The position numbers and the translations under genes were made by a program. Below the pieces are notes generated by a model. It saw nothing but the letters and a program-made list of their open reading frames with translations, searched no databases and had not been told where the DNA came from. From Flammula alnicola (lineage: Eukaryota > Basidiomycota > Agaricomycetes > Agaricales > Strophariaceae), in contig JADNRV010000018.1 of the NCBI GenBank assembly GCA_015499995.1, positions 124,001-188,000 of the forward strand: a stretch of DNA of 64,000 bases, written 5' to 3'. Of the stretch, positions 33,232-44,301 are shown piece after piece. Position 1 is the first letter of the stretch. The number at the start of each line of letters is the position of its first letter.

Positions 33232-36200
33232 ATGATTCCACGAACAGCCCGTAAGCTAGAGACCACTTTATTGTCGTCTCGTCAAGCTCTTCCACGTCCA
33301 GCTCGCCTCTATTCCACCCCTTCAAAACCACATAATGCGCCAGCGACGGCGACGGCGACGGCGACCGCACATCCATCTCCACACGACTTTCATCTCTTCC
33401 AACAAATATCTACTCCCACAGCGCCCGACATCTCTAATTTCCTTTCACGCGGACTCCCTCTGACAATTATACCGGCACCGGAACCCGTGGATTCCAAATC
33501 TACCGCACTCGACCCATGGTTTCCCGATTCCCAATCACACGATATGGTCGGAATTATCGACGCCTGTCTGCACAACCTCCACGACGTTAATCGTGCTAGA
33601 GACGTCTTTGGTCGCTTGCGCCAGAGGGTGGGCTCGGCTGCGTTGACTATCCGGATATACAACGCTTTCCTCGATGCGTACCTTGGGATGGCCAGGAAGG
33701 AAGACTTCAAGAAGAAATACTGGGTCGATGAAGCATGGCAGCTTTACGAAGTAGTGGAAAAGGGCGCTGAAGGCGTCCAGCCAACACCCAAAACATACAG
33801 TATTATGCTGTCTGCGTTGCAACAGTGAGTCTCACGAACACCAATTCAATGCAAACCACTAACTTATTTTCAAGGTACGGACCGCACAGCACAGAGCACC
33901 TTGTTGAACTCGCCTATGCAAAAGATACCGAATACCTTTTGAGCAAAATCGTCGAGCGTGAAATTCCTGTCATGGAAGTAGCGACGAACTCTTATTTGAA
34001 GTCTCCCCAAGTCATGGCAGACATCGTAAAGATGTTGTCATCTGTGGCTTTTAACCTTGGCTTTAAAGACACCCTCAAGGATCTTGGACACATCGGCAAC
34101 ATCACACACGGGGGCAGCGTTCTCGACGATGTACCTGAGATTATACCCGTTCAAGTGGTACGTTGTATATAACATTTATTATTTCTTCGTGTCTCACGAC
34201 GAATCCTAGCTATCGACGAAACCCTCCTCCGAAGCTGACGGAATCGCTGAAACCGAAGCCCACGTCCCATTCAACATCGAGGCCCTGCGCCGTCATCTCA
34301 CCGAGATAATAGAAGCCCGCAGCGTCCTCGACAACGACCTCAGTGCCCGCCAAAAGCATCTCGAATCCTCCGTTTATGACCTCGCCCTCGAGCAGCTTGA
34401 ACATCGCGACAAAGTCTTCAAGGACAATTTTCCACGGAGTCCTGACCTCCAACACTGGATATGGATGTGGCACACGCGAATGGAGGAGCACTTGAAGCAG
34501 ATCATCAAAGCTGCGCAATCCGTGGCTTCGGCTGATAGGAAAGGAACAGCACCAAGTGTAGACGTGGAAGAGGAAGAGGAACTGGAACTGGAAGAGGGCA
34601 CCAAGAAAAGGAGGAAGGGGACGAAGCGAAAACAGACCCCGGAGCAGCTGGAGGCGGCGCGAAAGCTGCGGCAGATGCAAGATATCCTGCCGTGCTTGGT
34701 TACCATCCCCACGCATAAGCTGTCCTTGCTCACGATCCTCGAGCTCCTGCGCATGCAGGGTAACGGCGGTGTCATCAACGGCATGAAGACGACAGCTGCG
34801 CTGATCACCGTCGGCAAGGCCGTCGAGAACGAGTTCAAGATGGAGGTCTGCAAGCAGTCCAAGATTCCCGTCGCCAACTACAGCATCAAGCGGGGAAACT
34901 ACTTCACCAACATGGGCTATAAACATCTGCATGAACGGAGGCTGGCGGCGGCCAAGTCGCAGGAACTCGACGAGAAATGGCAGAGCGATTGGTCCCAGGC
35001 TATGAGGTCCAAGGTCGGCGCGTTCCTTGTTAATTCTCTGGAGTCTGTCGCGGAAGTCACTCGGATGAAAGTCGATCCTGCTACTGGGAAAACTTTGTAC
35101 GTTCTCGTATTCTGCCTCCCTGTCTGTATTTTATTCTTATACTGTATTTTCATCTGCGCAGAACCGAGAACCAGCCTGCCATCTTCAATTCCTATGAATT
35201 CGTACGGGGCCACAAACTTGGTGTCATCAAGTTCAACGACGCGGTTTGCGAGAGGATGGCTAAGGATAGTCTGGCGCGTACCATCCATGCGCGCCATCTT
35301 CCTATGCTCGTGAAGCCTAAACCCTGGATCAACTATAACGACGGCGGATACCTCTACAACAAAAGTAGGTTTTCCTTTCGATACCGAAATTCGGCTTGCT
35401 AATGGACGCTTTTTATTTTTAATTCAGGTTCGGCAATGCGGTTCAAGGACTCCCTTGAACAAGAGGTCTATCTCCGGGAAGCAACCAACGCAGGCACCGT
35501 AGAGCTCGTGTACGCAGGACTCGACATTCTGGGCAGCACACCGTGGAATATCAACAAGGGCATCTTCGACGTCGTCGTTAAAGTCTGGAACTCTGGGGAA
35601 CGGATGGGCAAGATCCCTCCAGCGCAGTACGATGAGCCGGAACCAGTGCTCGAGGAAGGCAAGGAAGGGGATATGCAGGCCAAGACGAACTACATCATGC
35701 GCCACAAGGTATGGTCGCAGGGCAAGGCGAACAACCACTCGGACAGGTGTAGTGTGAATTACAAGGTTGAGATCGCGCGGGCGGTGAGTATCCTCCTCTT
35801 CTCTTTATCAAATTCGAATATTTTGTGGATATATGCTGATACGTTTATGCATTTGTCCAGTTCCTGGGGGATACTATCTACATGCCTCACAATTTGGATT
35901 TCCGTGGCCGCGCGTACCCCATCCCGCCGCATCTGAATCACATTGGAGACGACTTGTCTCGCGCGCTGCTCTTTTTCAGCGAAGGCAAGCCCTTGGGCGT
36001 TCGCGGTCTCCGATGGCTCAAAATCCATGCAGCCAATCTATACGGTTATGACAAGGCCAACTTCGAGGAGCGTGTGGCTTGGGTGGAGGAGCATCTCGAC
36101 CAGATCAACGAAAGTGCTACTAACCCTCTAGAGGTAAGCCTTTTTCCTCCTGCTGATTTCGTGAATACGCCATTTATGATCTATCCACCTCATCGTTACA

Positions 36201-37937
36201 GGGAAGCCGCTGGTGGACGAAAGCCGATGACCCATGGCAATTCCTCGCGACATGCATGGAGCTGACGAAGGCGCTCAAGTTGGAAGATCCTACCACCTAC
36301 GTGTGCCAGCTGCCCGTCCACCAGGACGGTACATGTAACGGGCTGCAGCATTATGCCGCACTCGGAGGCGATGCCCAGGGCGCGCAACAGGTCAACCTTT
36401 TGGCTTCGGACAGGCCCTCGGACGTGTATACCCACATCAGCTTGAGCGTCGAGGAGGCGCTGGCCGTCGATGCCGAGGCTGGGAATGAGATGGCCAAGCT
36501 CTTGACGGGCAAGATCGCGAGAAAGGTTGTGAAGCAGACGGTATGTGCCTCGCTCGGTCTTTGGCTGCGGAGAGGACTGACGAATGGGCTTGCGTAGGTC
36601 ATGACGACTGTGTATGGCGTCACGTTCATCGGTGCTCGTGAGCAGATCGAGAGGCAGCTTAAAGACAGGGGAGACATTCCGCAAGAATTGATCTGGGGGG
36701 CTTCATCCTACTTGGCGAGGAAGGTAACGTCCTTTTCCCAAAAATATCATGCATGAATTCAGGCTTATTTGTTTTTCTCTCTCTTTTTACCAGGTCCTCG
36801 ATACTATTGGGGACGCGTTCAGAGGTGCAAGGAGCATCCAGGACTGGCTGAACATCTGCGCCCGGCTCATCACGAAGTCTATTCCCGAAAAGCGACTCGC
36901 GTTGAAACGGGACGAGGAGGGCAAGGAAATCATTTCTCTTCCGATGAAGCAGATCAAGAAGGAGCAGATGACGTCGGTTATTTGGACGACTGCGCTGGGA
37001 TTGCCTATCGTGCAGCCTTATAGGAAGACTGTTAGGAAACAGATCAAGACGCAGATGCAGTCTGTTTATATTTCGGATCCTTATGCGAGCTCCGAAGGTG
37101 AGATGGACAGTTATTAGTTGAATTAACGCGTTACTCATGTTTTTTTTTTGATTATTGTTATTTAGTTAATTCGATCAAGCAGGCTTCTGCTTTCCCGCCC
37201 AACTTTATCCATAGCCTCGATGCTACGCACATGCTGCTTACCGCTCTTGAGTGTAGGGTACGTCATCTTTCAACTGTTTTTTTTTTGGACATCAATTCTT
37301 ATCTCTGGGTGGCAGAATCGCAACCTGTTCTTCGCCTCTGTTCATGATTCTTACTGGACACATGCTTGCGACGTCGACGAGATGTCAGAAGTCATCCGCG
37401 AGACTTTCATCGCCCTCCATTCCTCCGATATCTTAGGAAGACTTGAGAAAGAGGTGCGCCAAGATTTCCTATATCTTGCTATACGCCCAAAGCTAACGAC
37501 TTGTACAGTTCAGAGAACGATACAGTGGGCACCAGGTTCCACTGGAGCACCTGGCCAAGCTGGGCAGCAGCAGGCTTCTTAAGATGCTGAAGCACGCTGG
37601 CTGTCGTATCTATGCGCATCGAGATCAAGCCCAGGAGCTCAGAGCGATCAAGGAACTCGTCGTTTTCTCGGACGATAAGACGTCCATTGCAGCTACGGCG
37701 GACGTCGATTCTGATGCCGATTCCAGTATTTCTGAGGAGACGATTTCTGCGAAGGAAATAGACGAGGAGGTTGAGGAGGACGGAGAAGAGATGTCTTCGG
37801 GCGATGAGAACAAAGCAGCAGACATCCGACTGCTGGCGGGCAAGTTCGTCCGCTTGTCGGATTTGTTCCCTCCGCTGCCCTCGAAGGGTACCTTCCAGGT
37901 CGAGAACATTAAAGCCTCCCCTTATTTCTTCTCATAG
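33232..37937 (+). CDS. RPO41: Mitochondrial DNA-directed RNA polymerase
   Basis: Twelve exons, all in phase: 33232-33824, 33875-34157, 34210-35096, 35162-35364, 35428-35783, 35861-36133, 36202-36540, 36598-36723, 36794-37097, 37166-37257, 37316-37453, 37509-37937; about 1340 residues. The N-terminus is a basic presequence ([20 protein letters not shown]). Then comes a PPR-like helical domain ([32 protein letters not shown]). T7-type catalytic motifs: [12 protein letters not shown] (about 787), [20 protein letters not shown] (Asp about 907), [14 protein letters not shown] (O-helix Lys about 976), [15 protein letters not shown] and [12 protein letters not shown] (Asp about 1163). It transcribes mitochondrial DNA and primes replication. 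A charged Asp/Glu tract interrupts the region before the conserved C-terminus ([24 protein letters not shown]), as usual in fungi. A lysine-rich insert lies near residue 410. Confidence 0.97.
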
Positions 37938-38305
37938 GCTTTTCTGGTCGCATGGGTATCTTTATTTCGTTCCTTCTGCTGTCCTTTCCGCTATTGCTCC
38001 AACAACCCATACTTATTTACAGCAATACTTATCCACATCATATTAGAGCATACATCCACTCGCTTGCAACACTTTAATAGACGTAGGTAGCACAGTAATT
38101 TGTATTTTATGACCCATATCTATGAAGTATACATATGCTATCTCAACTCACATGCACATATTGATTGGAATCTACTAGCTTCCGACTCGAGTGAGGATTT
38201 GAGCAGGTTTGGCCACGCAAGCCCGAACTCAAAGATACCGTGCATTTTGCAAAACCAGATCCTTGTCCCATTGACAACAACTCTACAACGCTGCTAGATG
38301 TTACT

Positions 38306-38880
38306 CTAATGGTGGTGGACGGGTTTGGGGAGGTCCTGCTCGAGGAACGCGAGGAAGCCGTCGGCGCCGCCAGCAGGCTCGTCGGCGGAGGTGGGGCTGG
38401 CCTGGGCAACAGGGGCCGCAGCGGCAGCGGCAGCGGGTTCGGCGGCGTCGTAAGCTGCGAGCTCAGACGCGAGGTCGGACGGCAGCGCAGGGGTCTTGGG
38501 CGCAGGGGGCAACGAGAACTTCTTCACAACTCCGACGTGGGCATCTTTAGCCTTTATATAAAAATCACGAAATCACGCAAGTCAGCTTTCCATGCAGCAG
38601 CAGTTGCGCTTGCGACGGCGCGAGGTGCTCACCGCGGGTGCAGGCTTGTACGCTTTTATTTCGCGGAGGTAGAGGTCCTGGACGAGGTCTGCGGGTGGAT
38701 TCGGGATGAGTGGTGGGGGTTGCCAACGCACAAACGACGTACCCTTGCGTGACACTGCCGAGGACGCGAAGGCGCGTGTGGAAGAGGCCTGGCGGGCCTG
38801 TATTGGTGCGATATCAGTATCCTTAGCGGACGACGGAGGTTATCTCGAGGACGTACAGCCTGCCTGAAGGTTGACAACAT
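38306..38880 (-). CDS. ATP14: Mitochondrial F1Fo-ATP synthase subunit h
   Basis: Four exons on the minus strand. The first encodes MLSTFRQA, the second ARQASSTRAFASSAVSRK (presequence with likely cleavage). The third gives DLVQDLYLREIKAYKPAPA, the fourth AKDAHVGVVKKFSLPPAPKTP then an Ala/Pro-rich stretch and FLAFLEQDLPKPVHHH, stop at 38306. D-V-QDLYL-E-K-YKP and VK-F--P--P--P are the signatures of fungal Atp14 (subunit h), a peripheral-stalk component. Expected size fits (about 120 residues). It is divergent from the ATPase inhibitor gene, with only 134 bp between start codons. Confidence 0.88.
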
Positions 38881-39014
38881 GGTGGTAGAAAAAGAAAACT
38901 AAGGTAACGTGACAGACACCGGGTCACGCTTGTGACTGTGTCTCGGGAGGTCTGGGTGCCGTTACGGTTCTCGTGCCCAGCACAAAACTCTTCCACCAAA
39001 CCACAACACTTACC
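38881..39014. promoter_or_regulatory. Shared bidirectional promoter of ATP14 and IF1
   Basis: 134 bp separates the two divergent start codons. It holds a GTGACAGACACCGGGTCACG imperfect palindrome around 38908-38927 and a CACAAAACTC / CCACAAC leader on the IF1 side. No TATA box is obvious. Co-regulation of both F-ATPase partners is inference. Confidence 0.5.
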
Positions 39015-39518
39015 ATGCTTTCTCGCATCTCTGCTGCTCGCCGTCTGCCCCGCGCATTTGCTGCCCCCGTGAGGCTGTACACCATCGGCCGTACAGAGGG
39101 GAGCGTCGCCGAGACAAAGTCATTCGGGTACGTGGGCTGGTTTTCTTCGCGTGTTCACCCGATGCATGTTCTGATGTGGTTTTGTTCGCGATTCTGTAGC
39201 AAGAAGGAGAAGGCCCATGAGGGTATGTGATCGTATATGCGCTGTTTGCGCCCCTTTATTGACGTCGTTTTTTAGATCAATATGTCCACAAGCACGAGGT
39301 GGAGCAGCTCGCGAAGCTGAAGGAGCAGGTGAGCAAAGCGCGGGTGTTTTCGAAACGAGACGACGTACTAATGTGATGTATGTCCTATAAGATTGAGGCT
39401 AAGAAGAAGGAGCTCGTTCGTTATTTTCGTTCCATTCATTTCGGAGGAAAACTTATGTCTCTGCTAGGACACGCTGGAGCAGGCGCACAAGGAGCTCCAG
39501 AAGGAAGTCAAGGAGTAA
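39015..39518 (+). CDS. INH1: Mitochondrial F1-ATPase inhibitor (IF1)
   Basis: Five small exons: 39015-39127, 39200-39222, 39276-39328, 39392-39415, 39468-39518 (87 residues). Presequence MLSRISAARRLPRAFAAPVRL is followed by the inhibitory motif TEGSVAETKSFGKKEKAHED and YVHKHEVEQLAKLKEQIEAK, ending in a coiled coil (LDTLEQAHKELQKEVKE). This is the conserved IF1/Inh1 segment that blocks ATP hydrolysis by F1 when the matrix acidifies, with pH-sensing His residues in the KAHE-YVHKHE region. The ATG at 39015 is preferred to an upstream GTG because the presequence starts there. Neighbouring ATP14 encodes a stalk subunit of the same enzyme. Confidence 0.93.
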
Positions 39519-40711
39519 ATTAAACCAAAGGTACGTTTCTCGGATTTTCTCGTGTTCTCCAACTCATTATTTTTCCTCCTCTTTCTTTCTTTAGCTGCTC
39601 CTGCGCAACTTCTTTGTGCTTGCAGATCTACGAACGACACCCGCGCGTCGTACCTCCCATGGCATAGAGACGAGGATCAAACTGTATTAACTGCAGACCC
39701 ATTTTGCATATATGATTCAATTCAAGTTTTATTGCTTCTCATGCATCACGCATATCGACAGCCTATCGAGGAACCTGAGGGTGCCCATGAGTTTCTCTGA
39801 GCTCGTCCAATTGTCAGCATCATTCGGTTCGAGGCATTGCCTTACTTCTATTCAACGCCCTCGAGACTCGTCATCTCTGGTAACGATTGCCGTATTCGTC
39901 CATTTGGTTCCGGGTACGGCAAATTGCAATGTCGTCGGTTTTGGATGATGGGCTCGTCGCACGCCTAAAAGCCTCGACTTTACATGGTCGAGACCGACAG
40001 CGTCCTCGAAGATACGTTTGGAACGTGCCGATCACGAGGATGGGAAGGTGGCGTTGTCACACAGCTGCGTGGCCCTATGCACGGATGGCTCCACTCGCTG
40101 AGGGCTTGAGAGTCTAGTGGCATTCTGTCGAAGTCGTCTGCATTTCGCGCTCGCAATTGTGAAGACCCCCGATGAAGAATATTACCGTGAAGTACACCCG
40201 TTTCTGATGCTCTGAAAGTATTTTGCCGTATCGTGGCTCGAAATATCCCTACTAACTGGGTTCTGGAATTGAGATGCAGCATTTCTATGTAAGTACTAAA
40301 AGCTTCATGGCGAGCATAAGTGGGGCTGCCTCGACCAACCGACCGACCACTACCCTGCATTATTTTTTTTGTGTCATCACGCGATCAGATAACGCTGCTG
40401 GCCACCCAGAACGCCTGTCAACGTCAATTCTCAATTCTCAATCACACATGGTGGACTCTTGTACAACTCCTTATTGACACCGAGTTGGCACAGGCAACTC
40501 CTATTCGTATCCAACGCCCTCACACTCGTCATCTCTGGGTAACGATTGCCATAACGTTAACTCGGCGCCTGATGATGATTTCGTGTGGGTCGAACATTTC
40601 CTCGCCAGACTCTATTCGGAGCGGCGTGTCAAGTAGTATGTAACTCCTACCCATCAGTACCTGGTACTACTTAGAACCGTACCCAAATTATGACCCCGAC
40701 GTTACTCTACA
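39519..40711. other. Intergenic with a small duplicated segment
   Basis: No gene recognised. It contains a 39-bp direct duplication (39853-39891 and 40512-40550). Confidence 0.45.
39853..39891 (+). repeat. Direct repeat unit 1 (39 bp)
   Basis: Runs CAACGCCCTC...ACTCGTCATCTCTGG...TAACGATTGCC. The second unit at 40512-40550 differs by a two-base substitution/indel and one extra G. Units are 659 bp apart. Confidence 0.6.
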
Positions 40712-41725
40712 TTATAGACTCCCTGCAAGAACACCCAGGACGGCGCCCAGCGCGAGGATCAACACTCCAGTGCGATTGCTCATGGAAAGGCCGTCAGCCG
40801 CTGAAGTCGACGTTGTCGAAGCTGCTGCGGCGGTATTAGTGTTAGCGGGTCCAGCTGACGTCCTACTCGCGCTCTGAGTCGATGGTGGGATGCTGGCGCC
40901 GGATGATGTGGTGGTAGTAGTATTGGAGGCGGAAGAGCCGTCCGCGACGGTGTAGCTAAAAATTGTCGATAACGCGTGCGTGAGTCGGGATCGAAGACAA
41001 AGAAAGAAAAAGAAGGGCGTTCAACACGCACATGAAGTTCACGAGCCCAAACACCGCGTCCTTCCCTTGCGGGTCGAGCGTCATGTTCCTGGTCGGCGAC
41101 GGCCCTTTAACGGCGAGCGTGATCGTGTGCTCTGCATTGGGGTCGAGGTTGGCCGCGGAGAACAGCGGGGCGCAGACGAACGCGCCCGAGGGCCGCACGC
41201 CGTCGACGTCGGTGGCCTGGCCGTCGAGGGTCACGGTGTATATGGGCGATATGGAGTATAGGAGACCGGTCACGTAGATTGCTGATCCTGATAGGTTAGG
41301 TTTAGGCAGATGAATGGCAAGTGCAGAGGTCAGCCTTGTGTGGTGGTGGGGAATTTGCAAATTCTGACAGCGGCAGGACGTGACGTACCCTTGAACGTAA
41401 ACTCTGCAGCGGAATCGGGGCTTTGGCCCACAGATGCGCTGGGCGCGCACATGGAGGGAACGTTGTAGCAGCCCGGCTGTCCTGCGGCGACATTTCCGTT
41501 TGCTGTGTGTTGGCAAAAGGCGGCATCGCCGGTGCCCTGGCCCGAGTACTACATGGCATGGGATGTACGCGTCGTCGACATCAGATCGAGGTGAGTGGGG
41601 CAGGGGCAGGGGTATGGACGCACAGTGATAGATTTGTCGGTGTCGGGCACGGTAATGTTCGTCTGTGCCATCGCGCTCTCAACGTGAAGAGAGAGGAGGG
41701 ACGCGGCGGTGAGAAGCTTGAACAT
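40712..41725 (-). CDS. Secreted, Ser/Thr-rich, membrane-anchored protein
   Basis: Four exons. Signal peptide MFKLLTAASLLSLHVESAMA (an upstream in-frame Met at 41746 would only lengthen it). Then ITVPDTDKSITYSGQGTGDA, a Cys-containing segment (FCQHTANG, GCYNVPSMCAPS), a beta-rich domain (SAIYVTGLLYSISPIYTVTL, DVDGVRPSGAF, HTITLAVKGPSP, AVFGLVNFM), a Ser/Thr/Ala stalk, and a C-terminal hydrophobic segment (GVLILALGAVLGVLAGSL). The fold resembles extracellular carbohydrate- or surface-binding beta-sandwich modules with a galectin-like D-G...Y look, but I do not recognise a named family. A GPI or transmembrane anchor is possible. A ruined paralogue follows at 42292-44032. Confidence 0.7.
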
Positions 41726-41746
41726 GGCAGATCGCGGCCAAGTCAT

Positions 41747-42291
41747 GGTTTTGCGACGTTAATGAGTGTGTTAGAACGAGAGGAAAGGTTAGAGTTAACT
41801 ATTGTGTATACAGGTGAAGGAAAGAGACAGAAGAAACAGAAATGAAAGATGAAAACATGATTGGCGCTGTAGTGTTTCGTCTCGGGTGGGAGGGGCCAGG
41901 GGCTCGAAGTTTCCTTGTGAACGTCAAACCTATTTTTAGATTGATATGATGCATAGCTATGTTTCTATCATGTCAGCACGATACGGATATCCGGTAACAT
42001 TGCACTGCTTAAACGTACCTCATCGACGCAGACACTGCTGTGCCCAGACTATTTTGCCGGGAGGTCAAAATGCGCGGCAAGTTGTTTGAATTTTGCCCTC
42101 ACATTTTGCAGTCATGTATTCCACCTTAAGTGAAGGCAAAATATAGCGGCAAAATATGCGCAAAATCTTAACAACCTGCTGTCACATTTTGACCCCCCGT
42201 CAAAATATTCCGGCCGCAGCAGTGAGATGTCGTATGCGGTTGCTTGATTCAAGATGAAAAGTAAAGCTCGCTTACAACTTACAGTCATCGC
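41747..42291. other. Intergenic between paralogues
   Basis: Contains alternating AAAATATAGCGGCAAAATAT-like words (42060-42215) that repeat GGCAAAATAT / CAAAATATTC in both orientations, a possible small foldback. No gene. Confidence 0.4.
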
Positions 42292-44032
42292 CTATCTTCC
42301 AGATTGTCTTCTGCGTGTGTTGAGACTCTGCCACATCTGTGGAAGCAGTAGAAGAGGATTCGATGACGGGGAGCGCGAGGAAGATGCTGAGGGCGCGGAC
42401 GCGACAATGCTGCTGTCGACAGCTAAAGTAGGCGCGGACGAGCTAGTAGAGCTTGACGTCCCGTTAGGGTGGCAGATACCGAGCTGGAAGATGTGGATCC
42501 TCCCGGTACGGTATATCTACGTGGAGATTACGAATACACCATTCAGCGACTCTTTTACAAGTTTCAAATGTAGAGAGGAGAGGCATACATGAAATTCACT
42601 AGCCCGAATCAGTGTTGGCATGTACTGTGGATGTGCACGGGTATGCCCACACCCCCACGAAAATGTGTACACCCACGATCATGTGTGGGCATGGGATAGC
42701 CCGATAAGGAAACAGCGTGGGGGAGGCGCGACATCATTGAGAAATCGACGATTCTGCACGACTGTATCGCGATGTAACATCCAAATTTGTTCATAGGGTA
42801 GTATTCTACAGCATTGAGGGGCGTATACGGACGTTCCCTTCCTCAAAATCAACAGGATCACCTTCTGCATCAAGATCTAAGTAGTAGTTGATGCAATGGC
42901 ATATCTGCGGAGTCTACTATGAACGGGAATCCAATTTTCTGCATTAAATACATCAACTAATTACCCCGAATGCTACAGACAACATCGATCTGGCGAAATT
43001 TTGCCAGGACAAGGCCTATCTACTCGAACCGCAGGTGTTTCCCTAATCGGCAACCCCGCCCCGGCCGTACGGTTCCAGAACGTAGTACCTTGTCACGTGA
43101 GGTACTAAACTCCCGGGAGGTGCGCGTGGGAATACCCATGCCCACGATTGTGGGACGTGGGCACCCATGAGGGTACCCACTAAAACGTGGGGGTGGATGT
43201 ACACGACCCACCCAGTACATGCCAACACTGGCCCGAATAGCGTATCCCGCCCCTCCGGATCCGAGTCTCGAAACATATCCCGAGTCGGGGAGGGACCTTT
43301 GATGGAGAGCCGGATCGTGTGGCTTACATTCGGATCGAGATTGGATGCCGAGAAGAGAGGAGAACAGGCGAAGAAGCTTGAGGGCCGCGCGCCGTCGACG
43401 TCTGTGGACTGTCCGTCCTGGGTGACCGTGTACATGGGCGAGATAGATTGAACGAGTCCGGTCACGTAAATCGCTGAGCCTGATAAGTATTCATATCATC
43501 GAATTTGAAAAAAAGGAAGGAATGAAGCCGCCCGTGGTCAAAAAGAAGTCGTCAGGAACGGTAGGCCCTTGGCAACGTCGAGAATATAGAATATATGCGC
43601 CAGAAAGATCGTTTCGGCAACGTTTCAGCATTTTCGGTGGATATTTCTATTAGAACGTATGGCACAGTGTGAAGCTCGTTGAAACTCGCCCTTGAATATG
43701 AACTCTGCTGCCGCATCGGGGTTGTGGCCATTTGCTGCGCTGGATGCGCACTTGGATGGAACGTGGGCGCAGCCTACCTGTCCGCGTAGAGATTTACTAA
43801 AAGTCGCAAAACGGATGATTGGCGGTGTCCTCGCCCGAGTACTGTGGGTGTCGACATGAGCCTGGGATGTGCTGAGGGGAGGTATGCAGAGGGTTAACGT
43901 ACAGCGATAGACTTGTCAGTATTGAGCACAGTGATTTTCTTCTGTACCACTGCAGGGAACTTATGCAACAAGGGACGCGATAACAGCAAACTTCAGAGTC
44001 AGACTGGGACGGCAGTACGCGTCGGTACGCAT
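42292..44032 (-). pseudogene. Paralogue of the secreted protein, disrupted
   Basis: Recognisable blocks match the intact neighbour: KKITVLNTDKSIA (for NITVPDTDKSIT), YSGEDTANHPFCDF then stop, VPSKCASSAANGHNPDAAAEF, SAIYVTGLVQSISPMYTVTQ, DVDGARPSSFFACSPLFSAS, HTIRLSIKGPSPTRDM, then YTVPGGSTSSSSVSATLTG and a Ser-rich tail. Lesions: a stop and frame break in the signal-peptide region (near 43965), a stop in the second exon (near 43800), a one-base frame break in the stalk (near 42465), and a 621-bp hAT insertion splitting the last beta strand (FG|LVNF). Clearly non-functional. Confidence 0.75.
42610..43230. mobile_element. Non-autonomous hAT element (MITE-like), 621 bp
   Basis: Both ends read CAGTGTTGGCATGTACTG inward, and the element is flanked by the 8-bp duplication GCCCGAAT (42602-42609 and 43231-43238). 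An 8-bp duplication with a CAGTG-start terminal repeat is the hallmark of hAT transposons. The subterminal regions carry many GTGGGCAT / CCCAC words in both orientations. No transposase-coding frame is present, so it must be mobilised in trans. Confidence 0.88.
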
Positions 44033-44301
44033 GTGCGATATAATGCTATCAATCTTAGCAAATGAGTGTGGATGAATGAATCGAGAGGGAATATTCAGGC
44101 GACTGGCAGAAGCTAAGTTCAAATTGTCAATGTCTCATGCATTCCAGAAAATTATAAAACAAATCATACAATTTGACAACTATTTCTACAATAATACGAT
44201 GATAGCTATTGCAAGGTGGTACAGGTGGTAGAAATGCGAGGCGACAACTAAGCAAAGGTATTGAGAACAACAAATTCTAGACTATTTATTCTATGCCGGT
44301 A

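Noticed and set aside
34210..34932. 240-codon minus-strand frame
   Set aside because: Lies antisense inside the third RPO41 exon and has a Leu/Phe-rich shadow look.
35759..36684. Minus-strand frames over RPO41 exons 6-7
   Set aside because: Antisense shadows of the polymerase catalytic exons.
41423..41845. 140-codon plus-strand frame
   Set aside because: Antisense to the secreted-protein exons.
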